Positions 35,913-44,879 of a DNA stretch of 45,858 nt are shown here, piece by piece. Under the pieces are notes generated by a model. The model was not told where the DNA came from, did not search any database, and worked only from the letters and a program-made list of their open reading frames with translations. The translations under genes were made by a program, and so were the position numbers. Position 1 is the stretch's first letter. Every line of letters starts with the position of its first letter. Source of the stretch: Herbaspirillum sp. (GTDB lineage Bacteria > Pseudomonadota > Gammaproteobacteria > Burkholderiales > Burkholderiaceae_D); the NCBI GenBank assembly GCA_028292625.1, contig JAQGLY010000062.1, forward strand, positions 1 through 45,858, given 5' to 3'.

Positions 35913-36664
35913 TGCGCCGTCTGATGCCTGTTCTTCTGCCCTTGCTGTCGGCCACCGTACTGGTTCTGCTGCTTGAGGCCCTGAAGAGGGCGGGTCTGTT
36001 GCCGGTCTTCATCCCCGGCCCCTTTCAGATCGCGCGCGTCGCGTGGAATAACCCGACCCTGATCAGCGGCAACCTGCTGCCCACGCTGTACACGGCGACG
36101 GTCGGCTATTTCATCGCGGTCGCACTGACGCTCACGGCCGCATGCATCGGGGTCATGCTGCACCGGCTGCGCGGGCCGATCTATTCCACCGGCATCGTCA
36201 TCAATGCGATTCCGGTCATCGCGGCCGCGCCGTTGCTGGCCTTGTGGCTGGGAACCGGAGGACGCACGCAAATCGTCATTGCCGCCTTGTCGACGCAGTT
36301 TCCGCTGCTGGTGGGCGCGATGCAGGGCCTGGCGACCGTCGACGAACGGCAACGGGAACTGCTGCACGTGCTCAGCGCGTCGCGTTGGCAAGTCTTCCGG
36401 TACCTGCGCATGCCGACCGCGCTGCCTTATATTTTTGCGGGCCTCAAGGTCGCCGCGCCGCTCGCCGTGCTCGGCGCCATCACTTCGGAATGGGCCGGCG
36501 CCGATCGCGGCATCGGCGCGATGATGCTGTACGCTCTGTTTTCCTACGACATCGAAAAGGTTTGGCTGGCCGTTCTGCTGTGCTGCGCGCTGGCGGGCTC
36601 CGCTTACGGGCTGCTCGCACTGCTGGAACGCCAGGTCATCACGTGGGAGCGCACAAGATCATGA
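35912..36664 (+). CDS. ABC transporter permease (first)
   Basis: The 250-residue protein starts at the ATG overlapping the ATPase stop (TGATG). It has about six membrane helices. The EAA loop that contacts the ATPase is visible as LVGAMQGLATVDERQRELLHVLSASRWQVFRYLRMPTALPYIFAGLK. The frame is open far upstream, but that part is a shadow of the ATPase gene. It pairs with the next permease, which has related but clearly different sequence, suggesting a heterodimeric channel. Confidence 0.92.
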   Translation: MRRLMPVLLPLLSATVLVLLLEALKRAGLLPVFIPGPFQIARVAWNNPTLISGNLLPTLYTATVGYFIAVALTLTAACIGVMLHRLRGPIYSTGIVINAIPVIAAAPLLALWLGTGGRTQIVIAALSTQFPLLVGAMQGLATVDERQRELLHVLSASRWQVFRYLRMPTALPYIFAGLKVAAPLAVLGAITSEWAGADRGIGAMMLYALFSYDIEKVWLAVLLCCALAGSAYGLLALLERQVITWERTRS

Positions 36665-37419
36665 AACGCATCGCTTCAACCATCCTCGCGGTCATGATCC
36701 TGCTGGCGCTATGGCAGGGCCTGGTGATCGTATTCGCGCTTCCTCCTTATCTGGTGCCGACGCCCGGCGTCGTGCTGGCGGCCGTACTGGAACATTGGGA
36801 TGTGCTGGCCGGACAGACCGCGCTGACCCTGGGCGCTGCGATGCTGGGCCTCTTCATCAGCACCTTGTTCGCGGCGGCGTGCGCGTTGCTGTTTACCGTC
36901 AGCCGCAAGGCATCGCAGACCGCCATGCCGGTGTTGCTGGTGTTCCGCTCGGCGCCGGTGGCAGCGGTGGCCCCGCTGATCACACTGGGCATGGGGCGGG
37001 GCATGGGGACCAGCGTGGTGGTGGTCACCATCGTTTCCTTTTTCCCGCTGATGGTCAATTTATTGCGCGGTCTGTCCACCGCCGACCGCAACGCGATCGA
37101 ACTGCTGCATGTGTATGGCGCCGGTCTCTGGAAGCAGTTTCTGGTGGTGCGCATTCCGTACGCCATGCCGTATCTGTTCACCGGGCTGCGCATTGCGGGA
37201 GCCAGCGCGGTCCTCGGCACGATGCTGTCGGAATGGATCACCGGCGCGCACGGACTGGGCAAACTGATTCTGGACAGCGGCGAAATGCGCGAGACGGGCA
37301 TGCTGTGGGCGGCGGTGCTGACCTCGGTTCTGGTCGCGTTGCTGGTCTTCGGACTGACTTCCTGGGGCGAGACCTATGCGACCCGCTGGAAGCAGGCCGG
37401 CTCGAATCTGAAGGAATAA
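36661..37419 (+). CDS. ABC transporter permease (second)
   Basis: The 252-residue protein starts at the ATG overlapping the previous stop (ATGA). It has about six membrane helices and an EAA loop (MVNLLRGLSTADRNAIELLHVYGAGLWKQFLVVRIPYAMPYLFTGLR). It should form the membrane channel together with the first permease. The following gene begins two bases after its stop. Confidence 0.92.
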   Translation: MKRIASTILAVMILLALWQGLVIVFALPPYLVPTPGVVLAAVLEHWDVLAGQTALTLGAAMLGLFISTLFAAACALLFTVSRKASQTAMPVLLVFRSAPVAAVAPLITLGMGRGMGTSVVVVTIVSFFPLMVNLLRGLSTADRNAIELLHVYGAGLWKQFLVVRIPYAMPYLFTGLRIAGASAVLGTMLSEWITGAHGLGKLILDSGEMRETGMLWAAVLTSVLVALLVFGLTSWGETYATRWKQAGSNLKE

Positions 37420-37420
37420 T

Positions 37421-38437
37421 ATGCGTCTATTGTCGGAACACGATGTCGAGCAGTTGATCGATACGGAGCTGGCGATCCAGTGCGCTGAAACGGCGTTTGC
37501 GCAGCAGGTATCCGGCGCGTCGCTGGTCCGGGGCCGGCTCGACATGCGGCGGGCTTCGCCACGGGCCGGCGTGCTGGGCGTGGCCGGGTTCGGCCACGAC
37601 GACAGCCAATTGATGATCAAGACCAACTGCCACGGATGGCCGCGGACGGACGGGCCGCGCGTCACGCGCAGCCTGCTCACCTTGTGGGACATGGCCGAGG
37701 TCAGACCGATTTCGCTGATGTCGGCCGAGGGCTTCAACGACCATCGGACCGCCGCCGGATTCGCGGCGGCCGCCAAGGTGCTCGCGCCGGCCGATGCATC
37801 CACGCTGGCGATATTCGGGGCAGGCAAGATGGCCATGCCGGCCTTGTTGTATCTGCTCAAGGTGCGCCGCATTCGGCGCGTGCTGATCGTCGGCCGCAAT
37901 GCCGAGCGCGCCGAGGCCATGGCGGCCCGCGCCAGGCAGTGTGCGCAATTGTCCGGCGTGGAAGTCAGCGTCATGCGCGATGCCGCCGAGGCGGCCGCGC
38001 AAGCCGATATTCTGGTCACCGTCACCACTTCGGATACGCCGGTTTTCCCCGGCGACGCGGTGCGCGATGGCACGCTGGTGATTCTCGGCGGGGCCAATCG
38101 TCCCGTCGCGCGCGAGGCGGACGATGCGCTGATGCGCCGCGCCGTGATCTATACCGACCATACCGAAGGCGCGTTGGAAAAGGCCGGCGACCTGATCATT
38201 CCGCTTGCCGCCGGCGTCATCGACAAGAGCGCCATCGCCGGCGAAATCGGCACGCTGATCGGCCAGTCCTTACCCGCCCCGGCACGCGGCGCGGTCCACG
38301 TTTTCAAATCCATCGGCATCGCGCTGCAGGATCTGGTGCTGGCGCACGCGCTGCTGTCGCGCGCCGAAGCGCGCGGCCTGGGCACGCCATTCGACGCCGA
38401 GGGCGCATCCCTTCCCAAGGAAACCGAACCACTATGA
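37421..38437 (+). CDS. Ornithine cyclodeaminase / mu-crystallin family protein
   Basis: The 338-residue protein has the OCD/mu-crystallin pattern: RLLSEHDVEQLI at the start, GFNDHRTAAGFAAAAKVLAP in place of the usual T-x-x-R-T-G-A-A segment, and the NAD-binding STLAIFGAGKMAMPALLYLL. VTVTTSDTPVFPGDAVRDGTLVILGGANRP follows. Family members are ornithine cyclodeaminases, imino acid (ketimine) reductases or amino acid dehydrogenases. The role here may be reduction or deamination of a cyclic imine formed by the neighbouring hydrolases. It overlaps the next gene by ATGA. Confidence 0.88.
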   Translation: MRLLSEHDVEQLIDTELAIQCAETAFAQQVSGASLVRGRLDMRRASPRAGVLGVAGFGHDDSQLMIKTNCHGWPRTDGPRVTRSLLTLWDMAEVRPISLMSAEGFNDHRTAAGFAAAAKVLAPADASTLAIFGAGKMAMPALLYLLKVRRIRRVLIVGRNAERAEAMAARARQCAQLSGVEVSVMRDAAEAAAQADILVTVTTSDTPVFPGDAVRDGTLVILGGANRPVAREADDALMRRAVIYTDHTEGALEKAGDLIIPLAAGVIDKSAIAGEIGTLIGQSLPAPARGAVHVFKSIGIALQDLVLAHALLSRAEARGLGTPFDAEGASLPKETEPL

Positions 38438-39876
38438 GCCAGACCCTGATCCGCAATGTGGCGATTCTGCCGCTGGATGAACAGAACACGTTTATCGAAG
38501 AAGGCTATCTGCTGATCGAAGACGATCGCATCGTGGCGCTCGGCGCAGGCGCGGCGCCGCCGGTTGCGCCCGCGGCGCGCATCATCGACGGTGCCGGCAA
38601 GCTGGCGGCCCCGGGACTGGTGAACGCGCACACGCACTCGCAATCGGCGACGCTGCCCGGTTTCGGCGACCGGCTCAGCCATCCGGCCTTCATGTGGCTG
38701 ACACAGGCGCATACCTCGCGGCGCACGCCCGACGAGACACGGCTTGCGGTCCTGTTGACGGCCTGGGCCGCGCTCGGCAGCGGAACCACCGCTGTGATCG
38801 ATCACTTCCCGGGCCAGCGCTTCGTCGCGGCGGATATCGACGCCGCGCTGGGCGCCTGGGAAGAAACCGGCATGCGCGCCACGCTCGGCCTGCGCTTCTT
38901 CGACGGCGCGTTCGACGATATCTACCCGGCTCCCGGCGTGCTGTCGCCTCCGCTGCTGGAACAATTGCGTCAGGTCGAGTTGCTGCGTCCGCAGCCGCTC
39001 GCGGAATTGCGCGAGTTGATGGAAGCCGCGATGCAGCGCTGGCACGGCAAGGCGGGGCGTCTCGGCGTCTTTCCCGCGCCGTCCAATCCGGACCGCTGCA
39101 GCGACGACGCCTTGCGCCTGTGCGCGGAGCTTGCGCAGCGCTACGACACCGGCATTCACACGCATCTGCTCGAAACGAAAAAACAGGCGCGGCTGGCGCA
39201 TGAGCGCTATGGCGTGAGCTCTCTGGGCCGGCTGGAACGGCTCGGCGTACTGTCGGATCGCTGGTCCTGCGCGCACTGCTGCTGGCTGGACGACGACGAC
39301 ATCGCCCTGATGGCGAAGTCCGGCGCGGTCGCCGTGTTGAATCCGGAAAGCAACGCCCGGCTGGGCTCCGGCACGGCGCCGATTCCGGCCATGCTGAAAG
39401 CCGGCGTGCGCCTGGCGCTGGGCACCGACGGCGCCGGCGCCAACGACAACCTTTCCATGCAGGAAGCGATGCGGGGAGCCGCCACCTTGCACCGCACTTC
39501 GCTGCCGAAGCCGCAAGACTGGCCATCGGCACTGCAAGCCATGACGATGGCGACCATCGGCGGCGCTGCGGCGCTGCGCCAGCCGCTGCTGGGCAAGCTG
39601 GCGCCCGGCTGGCTGGCCGATCTCGCGCTGTACCGCATGGACACGCCCGCATGGCTGCCGCTGAACGACCCGATCGCGCAAATGGTGTTCGCGGAAACCG
39701 GTGCGGCGGTGGACACTGTGCTGGTCGGCGGCGCGGTCGTGCTTGAGCAGGGGCGTCCGACCCGCTTCGACACGCACAGCCTGTGCACCGAAATTCGCGA
39801 CATGGCGCGCAGCCTGCGTTTGCGCAACGCCGATCTGTTCGCGGTGGCCGAGGCCATCGCCGGGCATATCGCCTGA
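38434..39876 (+). CDS. Amidohydrolase, chlorohydrolase/deaminase type (AtzA/TrzN/guanine-deaminase-like)
   Basis: The 480-residue protein starts MSQTLIRNVAILPLDEQN. Metal ligands are visible: GLVNAHTHSQS (HxH), GIHTHLLETKKQ (H), CAHCCWL (H) and LGTDGAGANDNLSM (D). This is the mononuclear deaminase/dechlorinase subtype that acts on the C-N or C-X bond of N-heterocycles. Substrates in the family include s-triazines, guanine, 8-oxoguanine, cytosine and S-adenosylhomocysteine; the one used here is unknown. It is translationally coupled to the OCD-like gene by ATGA. Confidence 0.92.
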   Translation: MSQTLIRNVAILPLDEQNTFIEEGYLLIEDDRIVALGAGAAPPVAPAARIIDGAGKLAAPGLVNAHTHSQSATLPGFGDRLSHPAFMWLTQAHTSRRTPDETRLAVLLTAWAALGSGTTAVIDHFPGQRFVAADIDAALGAWEETGMRATLGLRFFDGAFDDIYPAPGVLSPPLLEQLRQVELLRPQPLAELRELMEAAMQRWHGKAGRLGVFPAPSNPDRCSDDALRLCAELAQRYDTGIHTHLLETKKQARLAHERYGVSSLGRLERLGVLSDRWSCAHCCWLDDDDIALMAKSGAVAVLNPESNARLGSGTAPIPAMLKAGVRLALGTDGAGANDNLSMQEAMRGAATLHRTSLPKPQDWPSALQAMTMATIGGAAALRQPLLGKLAPGWLADLALYRMDTPAWLPLNDPIAQMVFAETGAAVDTVLVGGAVVLEQGRPTRFDTHSLCTEIRDMARSLRLRNADLFAVAEAIAGHIA

Positions 39877-39898
39877 ACCGGCGACGACGAGTAGATCG

Positions 39899-41425
39899 AT
39901 GCAAATGAAAAAAACGTCCCCGTTTTCTGTCGCCCCGCCTGCCGGCTCCGCGCCGGCGGGCGATGCAGTGTTCAGCTTTTCCGGACGGCGGCTGCAGTTT
40001 CCCGGAAACTGCGCCTGTTGCGACGCGGTGGATCTGAGCGTCGGCGCGGACCGCATCGTGACGATGACGGCGGCCGAACCCGATGCGCCGCACACGGCAG
40101 GGCAGATCCTGATGCCGGCGTTCGCCAACGGCCACGACCACGTCCGCGGCGTGCCGCCCACCGCGCTTGCGGCCTTCGACCTGCCGCTGGAACTGTGGCT
40201 GGCGCAGATGTCGGGCCCGCCGGCCTGCGATCCTTTCCTGATCGCTGCCGCCGCGCTGGGGCGGCAAGCGCTGTCGGGCTGCGGCAGCATCATGGTGCAC
40301 TACACCCGCCCGCAAGACCCGGCGCGCATCGTCGAGGAATTGAAAGTCGTCGCGGCCGCGGCCCGCGCGGTCGGGGTACGGGTGGCCATCGCCCCGGCGC
40401 TGCGCGATATCAATGCGCTCGGCTATGCCGTCGACGCACAGGTGCTCGCCAAGCTGCCGCCGGCAGCCCGCGCCGCGATCGAGGAGCGTCTGCTGTCGCG
40501 CCCGCCCGGCTCGCCGGCCGAACAAGTGCAATTGGTGGATGAAGTGGCGCTGCAGGTGGAAGGGCCCCTGGTCGACGTGCAATATGGACCGTACGGTCCG
40601 GAGTGGTGCTCCGACGCGCTGCTCACCGCCGTCGCCGAGGCCTCGACCCGCAACGGCCGGCGCGTCCACATGCACCTGATGGAATCGAAAGTGCAGCGCG
40701 AATATCTGGACGCCCGCTATCCGCAGGGACCGCTGCGTTTCCTCGACAGCATCGGCCTGCTTTCGCCGCGGCTGTCGATCGCCCACGCGGTCTGGCTGCG
40801 GCCGGATGAAATGGACCTGCTGGCCGAGCGCGGCGTCAGCGTTTCGATCAACACCAGCTCCAACCTCGACCTGCGCAACGGGACGGCGCCCGTCGCCGAG
40901 CTATACCGGCGCGGCGTGCCGCTGGCACAGGGCCTGGACGGCTTCTCGGTGGACGATGACGACGACGCTTTCCGGGAATTGCGGCTGAACTACATGCTGC
41001 ACCGGGGCACCGGCTTCGAAGAAGGCATACCGCTGGCTGCGCTGTTTCATGCGGCCTGTCACGGCGGGCGCCGGATCGTGACCGGCGACGGCGGCGCGCA
41101 GACCCTGCTGCAAGCCGGGGCGCCGGCCGATTTCATGGTGCTGGACCGCGCTGCATTGGCGCACGATCTGGTGCTTGAGGTCGCGGACGATGTGCTGGTG
41201 GCGCATAGGGCGACCAAGGCTGCGCTGCGTCATCTTTTTGTCGACGGGCGCGAGATTGTGCGCGACGGCGTGTTGCAGGGCCTGGACCTGCCGGCGCTGC
41301 AGCAGGAATTGATGGCGCAGGTCAGGCACGGCGCCCCGGCCTATCGCGACTGGCGACAGGTGACGACGGCCTGGGCCGGCGCCTTGCGCGAAGCGTATAT
41401 GGGCGGATTGCATCGCCGCCGATGA
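39899..41425 (+). CDS. Second amidohydrolase of the chlorohydrolase/deaminase type
   Basis: From ATG 39899 the product has 508 residues (ATG 39905 is possible). Motifs are MPAFANGHDHVRGVPP (HxH), RVHMHLMESKVQ (H), SIAHAVWLRPDE (H) and GLDGFSVDDDDD (D). A cysteine-rich segment near residues 39-42 (CACC) is unusual. It is only distantly related to the preceding amidohydrolase. Two such enzymes in one operon suggest two successive deamination or hydrolysis steps, or two related substrates. Confidence 0.9.
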   Translation: MQMKKTSPFSVAPPAGSAPAGDAVFSFSGRRLQFPGNCACCDAVDLSVGADRIVTMTAAEPDAPHTAGQILMPAFANGHDHVRGVPPTALAAFDLPLELWLAQMSGPPACDPFLIAAAALGRQALSGCGSIMVHYTRPQDPARIVEELKVVAAAARAVGVRVAIAPALRDINALGYAVDAQVLAKLPPAARAAIEERLLSRPPGSPAEQVQLVDEVALQVEGPLVDVQYGPYGPEWCSDALLTAVAEASTRNGRRVHMHLMESKVQREYLDARYPQGPLRFLDSIGLLSPRLSIAHAVWLRPDEMDLLAERGVSVSINTSSNLDLRNGTAPVAELYRRGVPLAQGLDGFSVDDDDDAFRELRLNYMLHRGTGFEEGIPLAALFHAACHGGRRIVTGDGGAQTLLQAGAPADFMVLDRAALAHDLVLEVADDVLVAHRATKAALRHLFVDGREIVRDGVLQGLDLPALQQELMAQVRHGAPAYRDWRQVTTAWAGALREAYMGGLHRRR

Positions 41426-41507
41426 ATGAACGTGGCGGCAGGCAAGCGCGATGATGTCTCGCGTCTGCCCGCCGCAAATGACTGGCTAAACTGAAAGGAA
41501 GAATCAA

Positions 41508-42968
41508 ATGGAAAAAGTAGATCTCATCATCCGGGGAGGCCAGGTGGTATCGGCCGACCAGATCATCAGCGCGTCTGTCGCGATCGATGGCGAACGCATT
41601 GTCGCCGTGGGACATGACGACATGATGCCCGCGGCGCGTGAGGAAATGCGGGCCGACGGCCTGTTCCTGCTGCCGGGCGCGATCGACAGCCACGTGCATT
41701 TCCGCGACCCCGGCTTCCCGCACAAGGAAACCTGGAAGAGCGGCTCGGCCGCGGCAGCCTGCGGCGGCGTCACCACCGTCTTCGACATGCCCAACACCAA
41801 GCCGGCGACCGGCACGGTCGAAGCCTTGCGCATGAAGCTCAAAGCCGCCGAATCCTCGTACGTCGACTATGGCATTCACGGCTTGTTCAACGACGATACC
41901 ATCGACCGTCTGGAAGAACTGCTGGACGCGGGCGTCACCAGCTTCAAGGCCTTTGTCGGCACCACCTTCGGCCATCTGCCGGCGCCAAGCGACGGCGCGC
42001 TGCTTGAAGGTTTCGAGAAACTCGCGCCGTTGGGCATCCGCACCGTGGTGCACGCGGAGAACTCCTCGATCATGGCCCGGCGCCAGCAGAAAATGCAGGA
42101 AGCAGGGCGCATCGACGCCTTCGCCCATCTGGCGGCCCGCCCTGAAGTCTGCGAAATCGAAGCCGTCGGCCGCGTCATCACGCTGGCGGAATGGACCGGC
42201 GCCCGTCTTCATATTGCGCATCACAGCGCCGCCGATTCCCTGTATCTGATCCGCGATGCGAAGCGCCGCGGCGTCGACGTCACCGTCGAGACCTGCCCGC
42301 AATACCTGCTGCTCAATACCGACGACATGATGCGCATGGGCGGCCTGCTGCGGCTGAATCCGCCGATCCGCGAACCGCGTCACAACCAGCCGCTGTGGGA
42401 TGCGCTGGCCGAAGGGGTCATCGATATGATCGCTACCGATCATGCGCCGCATAATCCCGAAGAAAAACTCCGGGAAAACATTTGGGAATGCGACTGCGGC
42501 TTCCCCGGCATCGAGACGCAGATGACGGTGATGCTCACCGAGATCCAGCGCGGCCGCGCCAGCCTGATGGACTATGTGCGGTGGAGCTCGGTCAATCCCG
42601 CCAAGGCCTGGGGCCTGTACGGCACCAAGGGCACGATCACCCCCGGCGCGCATGCCGACATCGCCATCGTCGACATGGGCCAGAAGGGTACAGTCTCGCA
42701 ACGCAAGCTGCAGAGCCTCAGCAAAATCTCTCCATGGCATGGCCGCAACGTGCATGGCGCGCCGGTCCATACCTTGGTTCGCGGCCGCTTCGTGATGCGC
42801 GACAGCAAGCTGATCACGGAAGCGGCAGGATGGGGGCGTTCGATCAAGAGCGTGCAGAGCATGCCTGCACCGCGTCCTCTCAACACGGATCGCTATACCA
42901 ATGCGATCCTGACCACTCCGCCCGGAGTGCCGCCTACGGCTCTGACCATGTCTCTGAAAGACATATAA
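41508..42968 (+). CDS. Cyclic amidohydrolase (dihydroorotase/allantoinase/hydantoinase family)
   Basis: The 486-residue protein starts MEKVDLIIRGGQVVSADQII. It has DSHVHFRDPGFPHKE (metal HxH), GVTSFKAFVGTTF with a lysine that would be carboxylated to bridge two metals, VVHAENS, LHIAHHSA and IATDHAPHNPEEK. This is the binuclear ring-opening subtype (dihydroorotase, allantoinase, hydantoinase). Its place at the end of the operon suggests opening of a cyclic ureide, imide or lactam. The DHAPH motif is common to dihydroorotases and allantoinases, so the substrate is undecided. A terminator follows at 43000. Confidence 0.92.
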   Translation: MEKVDLIIRGGQVVSADQIISASVAIDGERIVAVGHDDMMPAAREEMRADGLFLLPGAIDSHVHFRDPGFPHKETWKSGSAAAACGGVTTVFDMPNTKPATGTVEALRMKLKAAESSYVDYGIHGLFNDDTIDRLEELLDAGVTSFKAFVGTTFGHLPAPSDGALLEGFEKLAPLGIRTVVHAENSSIMARRQQKMQEAGRIDAFAHLAARPEVCEIEAVGRVITLAEWTGARLHIAHHSAADSLYLIRDAKRRGVDVTVETCPQYLLLNTDDMMRMGGLLRLNPPIREPRHNQPLWDALAEGVIDMIATDHAPHNPEEKLRENIWECDCGFPGIETQMTVMLTEIQRGRASLMDYVRWSSVNPAKAWGLYGTKGTITPGAHADIAIVDMGQKGTVSQRKLQSLSKISPWHGRNVHGAPVHTLVRGRFVMRDSKLITEAAGWGRSIKSVQSMPAPRPLNTDRYTNAILTTPPGVPPTALTMSLKDI

Positions 42969-42999
42969 GCGGGGCTTGGCGCGGCGTTTGAAAGACACA

Positions 43000-43033
43000 G
43001 GGCTTACAGAGTGGATCTGTAAGCCCTTTGCGC
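43000..43033. terminator. Intrinsic terminator at the end of the amidohydrolase operon
   Basis: A perfect 11-bp stem, GGGCTTACAGA (43000-43010) with TCTGTAAGCCC (43016-43026), encloses a 5-base loop and is followed by TTTGCGC. It lies between convergent genes and may serve both. Confidence 0.85.
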
Positions 43034-43094
43034 TTTCGATGATTCTTTAAGTTTTATCTGTTGCGGTGATCCAGCGATACGGGCGTTGCCCTAT

Positions 43095-44687
43095 CTAAAA
43101 CAAAAGCGCATCAAGCAAACGATTGATATGAACCGGTTTGATCAGATGCGAGTCGAACCCGGCTTCGAGCGCCTTCCGTTTGTCTTGCTCCTGGCCGTAC
43201 CCGGTCAGCGCGATCAGATGGATTGACGTTGACAACGAGGCGCGAAGGCGGCGCGCGAATTCGTATCCGTCCATTCCCGGCAACCCGATGTCGACGAAGG
43301 CGAGGTCCGGACGTTCGCTTTCGGCCAGCAGCAAACCGTCTTTGCCGTTTGGCGCGGTAATCACATGATGGCCATGGGCGATCAAGGTCTCGCGCAGCAT
43401 CTCGCGGGCGTCGTCATTGTCCTCAACGATCAGCACTCGCCGTGCTTTGGCTTTTTCTCTGACAGGCGCGATGGTCATCGTATCGCGGGGGTGGATGCCG
43501 AGCGGCAGATAGAGCTTGAATAAACTCCCTTTGCCTATGCCTGCGCTTGTTACCGACACCTCGCCGCCATGCAAGCGCGCCAGGCGTTGCACCAGCGCCA
43601 ATCCGATTCCAAGTCCTCCGTTAGACCGGTCTAACGATCTTTCCCCCTGGACGAATACGTCGAAAATGTTCGGCAGCAATTCAGCTGAAATGCCAATGCC
43701 GGAATCCCGGATTTCCAAGATGCCGCAACCATTTTCTTCTCCGACCGATATGTCGATGTCACCGCCCGCAGGGGTGTACTTCAGGGCGTTATCGAGCAGA
43801 TTGGTGATAATCTGCTCTAGCCGCGTCGGGTCGGCGTTGACCGCCACATGTGCCGAATTCAATGTCAGACGATGATGGGCGGCGCGGGCAGTCGAATGGA
43901 ATGTCTCCATGCAATTGGCTACCTCGGTGGCGAGGTCCAGGGTTTTGCACGATAACAAAATCTTGCCCGATATGACTCTGCTGAGGTCCAACAGATCGTC
44001 GACGATATGCGCCAGATGGGCGCTCTGGCGATGAATCACCTCTTTCGCCCGCTCGGCCACCGTTGACTTTACGTTGGACATTCTCAGCAGCGACGTGGCC
44101 GTGGTAATGGCATTGATCGGGTTGCGCAGTTCATGACCCAGCATCGCCAGGAATTCATCTTTCGCCTGGTTTTCCCGGTCCGCCAGCACCCGTTGCGCCA
44201 CTTCCTTTTCCAGGCGGGCGTTGCTCGCGCTCAGCTCTTCGCTGCGGCGATTCAGTTCCCAGGTCCGGCGCCGCAGTTCGGCATTCTTTTTTGCCAGCGC
44301 AACGAATACCGAGACTTTGGCTTGCAGGATTTGGGGAATGACCGGCGTAAACAGATAATCCACCGCGCCCTTCTGATAACCCTTGAGGCCGTTCATCTCG
44401 TCGGCCAGCAGCGCGGTGACGAAAATGATCGGGACCGATGCGGAGCGCTCCCGCATGTGGATCGCTTCGGCGGTTTCAAACCCGTCCATCATCGGCATGT
44501 TCACGTCAAGCAGAATGACCGCAAAATCGTGTTGCAACACGCGACGCAACGCGTCCTCCCCAGAGAGGGCGGTGATGATTTCGCAGTCGTGTTGTCTAGC
44601 CCATTCGATCAACTGGCTGGACAATGCAATCAGGCTTGCCTGATCGTCATTGACGATCAGAATTTTCGGGGCGTCATGCATTAACAT
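43095..44687 (-). CDS. Hybrid sensor histidine kinase, REC-HK-REC
   Basis: The 530-residue protein has no membrane segment. It begins with a receiver domain (KILIVNDDQASLIAL and VILLDVNMPMMDGF with the phospho-acceptor aspartate). A coiled coil (about 135-180) leads to a histidine kinase: FLAMLGHELRNPINAI (H-box), QIITNLLDNALKYTPAGG (N-box), ILEIRDSGIGIS and GLGIGLALVQRLARLHGG. It ends with a second receiver (RVLIVEDNDDAREML and LAFVDIGLPGMDGYEF). It should work as a cytoplasmic phosphorelay hub. It is divergent from the HAMP-repeat gene; the two may act in one pathway. Confidence 0.93.
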   Translation of the reverse strand: MLMHDAPKILIVNDDQASLIALSSQLIEWARQHDCEIITALSGEDALRRVLQHDFAVILLDVNMPMMDGFETAEAIHMRERSASVPIIFVTALLADEMNGLKGYQKGAVDYLFTPVIPQILQAKVSVFVALAKKNAELRRRTWELNRRSEELSASNARLEKEVAQRVLADRENQAKDEFLAMLGHELRNPINAITTATSLLRMSNVKSTVAERAKEVIHRQSAHLAHIVDDLLDLSRVISGKILLSCKTLDLATEVANCMETFHSTARAAHHRLTLNSAHVAVNADPTRLEQIITNLLDNALKYTPAGGDIDISVGEENGCGILEIRDSGIGISAELLPNIFDVFVQGERSLDRSNGGLGIGLALVQRLARLHGGEVSVTSAGIGKGSLFKLYLPLGIHPRDTMTIAPVREKAKARRVLIVEDNDDAREMLRETLIAHGHHVITAPNGKDGLLLAESERPDLAFVDIGLPGMDGYEFARRLRASLSTSIHLIALTGYGQEQDKRKALEAGFDSHLIKPVHINRLLDALLF

Positions 44688-44879
44688 TTATTAGATCGTG
44701 GTTGGCTTTAATTGGAAACCCAGACGCCCGCGTATTCTGCAAGAAAGCCCAAAATTTTTCCAGTCAAAATTGTTACAATTATTGCAATCATCAAAACGGT
44801 GAGCTTGTCCGTAAACAAAACTTGCACGGTGTGCAATACCATATGAGAATGACAAAAATTCTAACTGGAGCAGGTACCG

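Noticed and set aside
34103..36391. 762-codon minus-strand frame across the importer genes
   Set aside because: It is the antisense shadow of high-GC genes with clear function on the plus strand.
38149..40786. Long minus-strand frames (about 700 codons) across the amidohydrolase genes
   Set aside because: Antisense shadows; arginine-, alanine- and proline-rich translations without domains.
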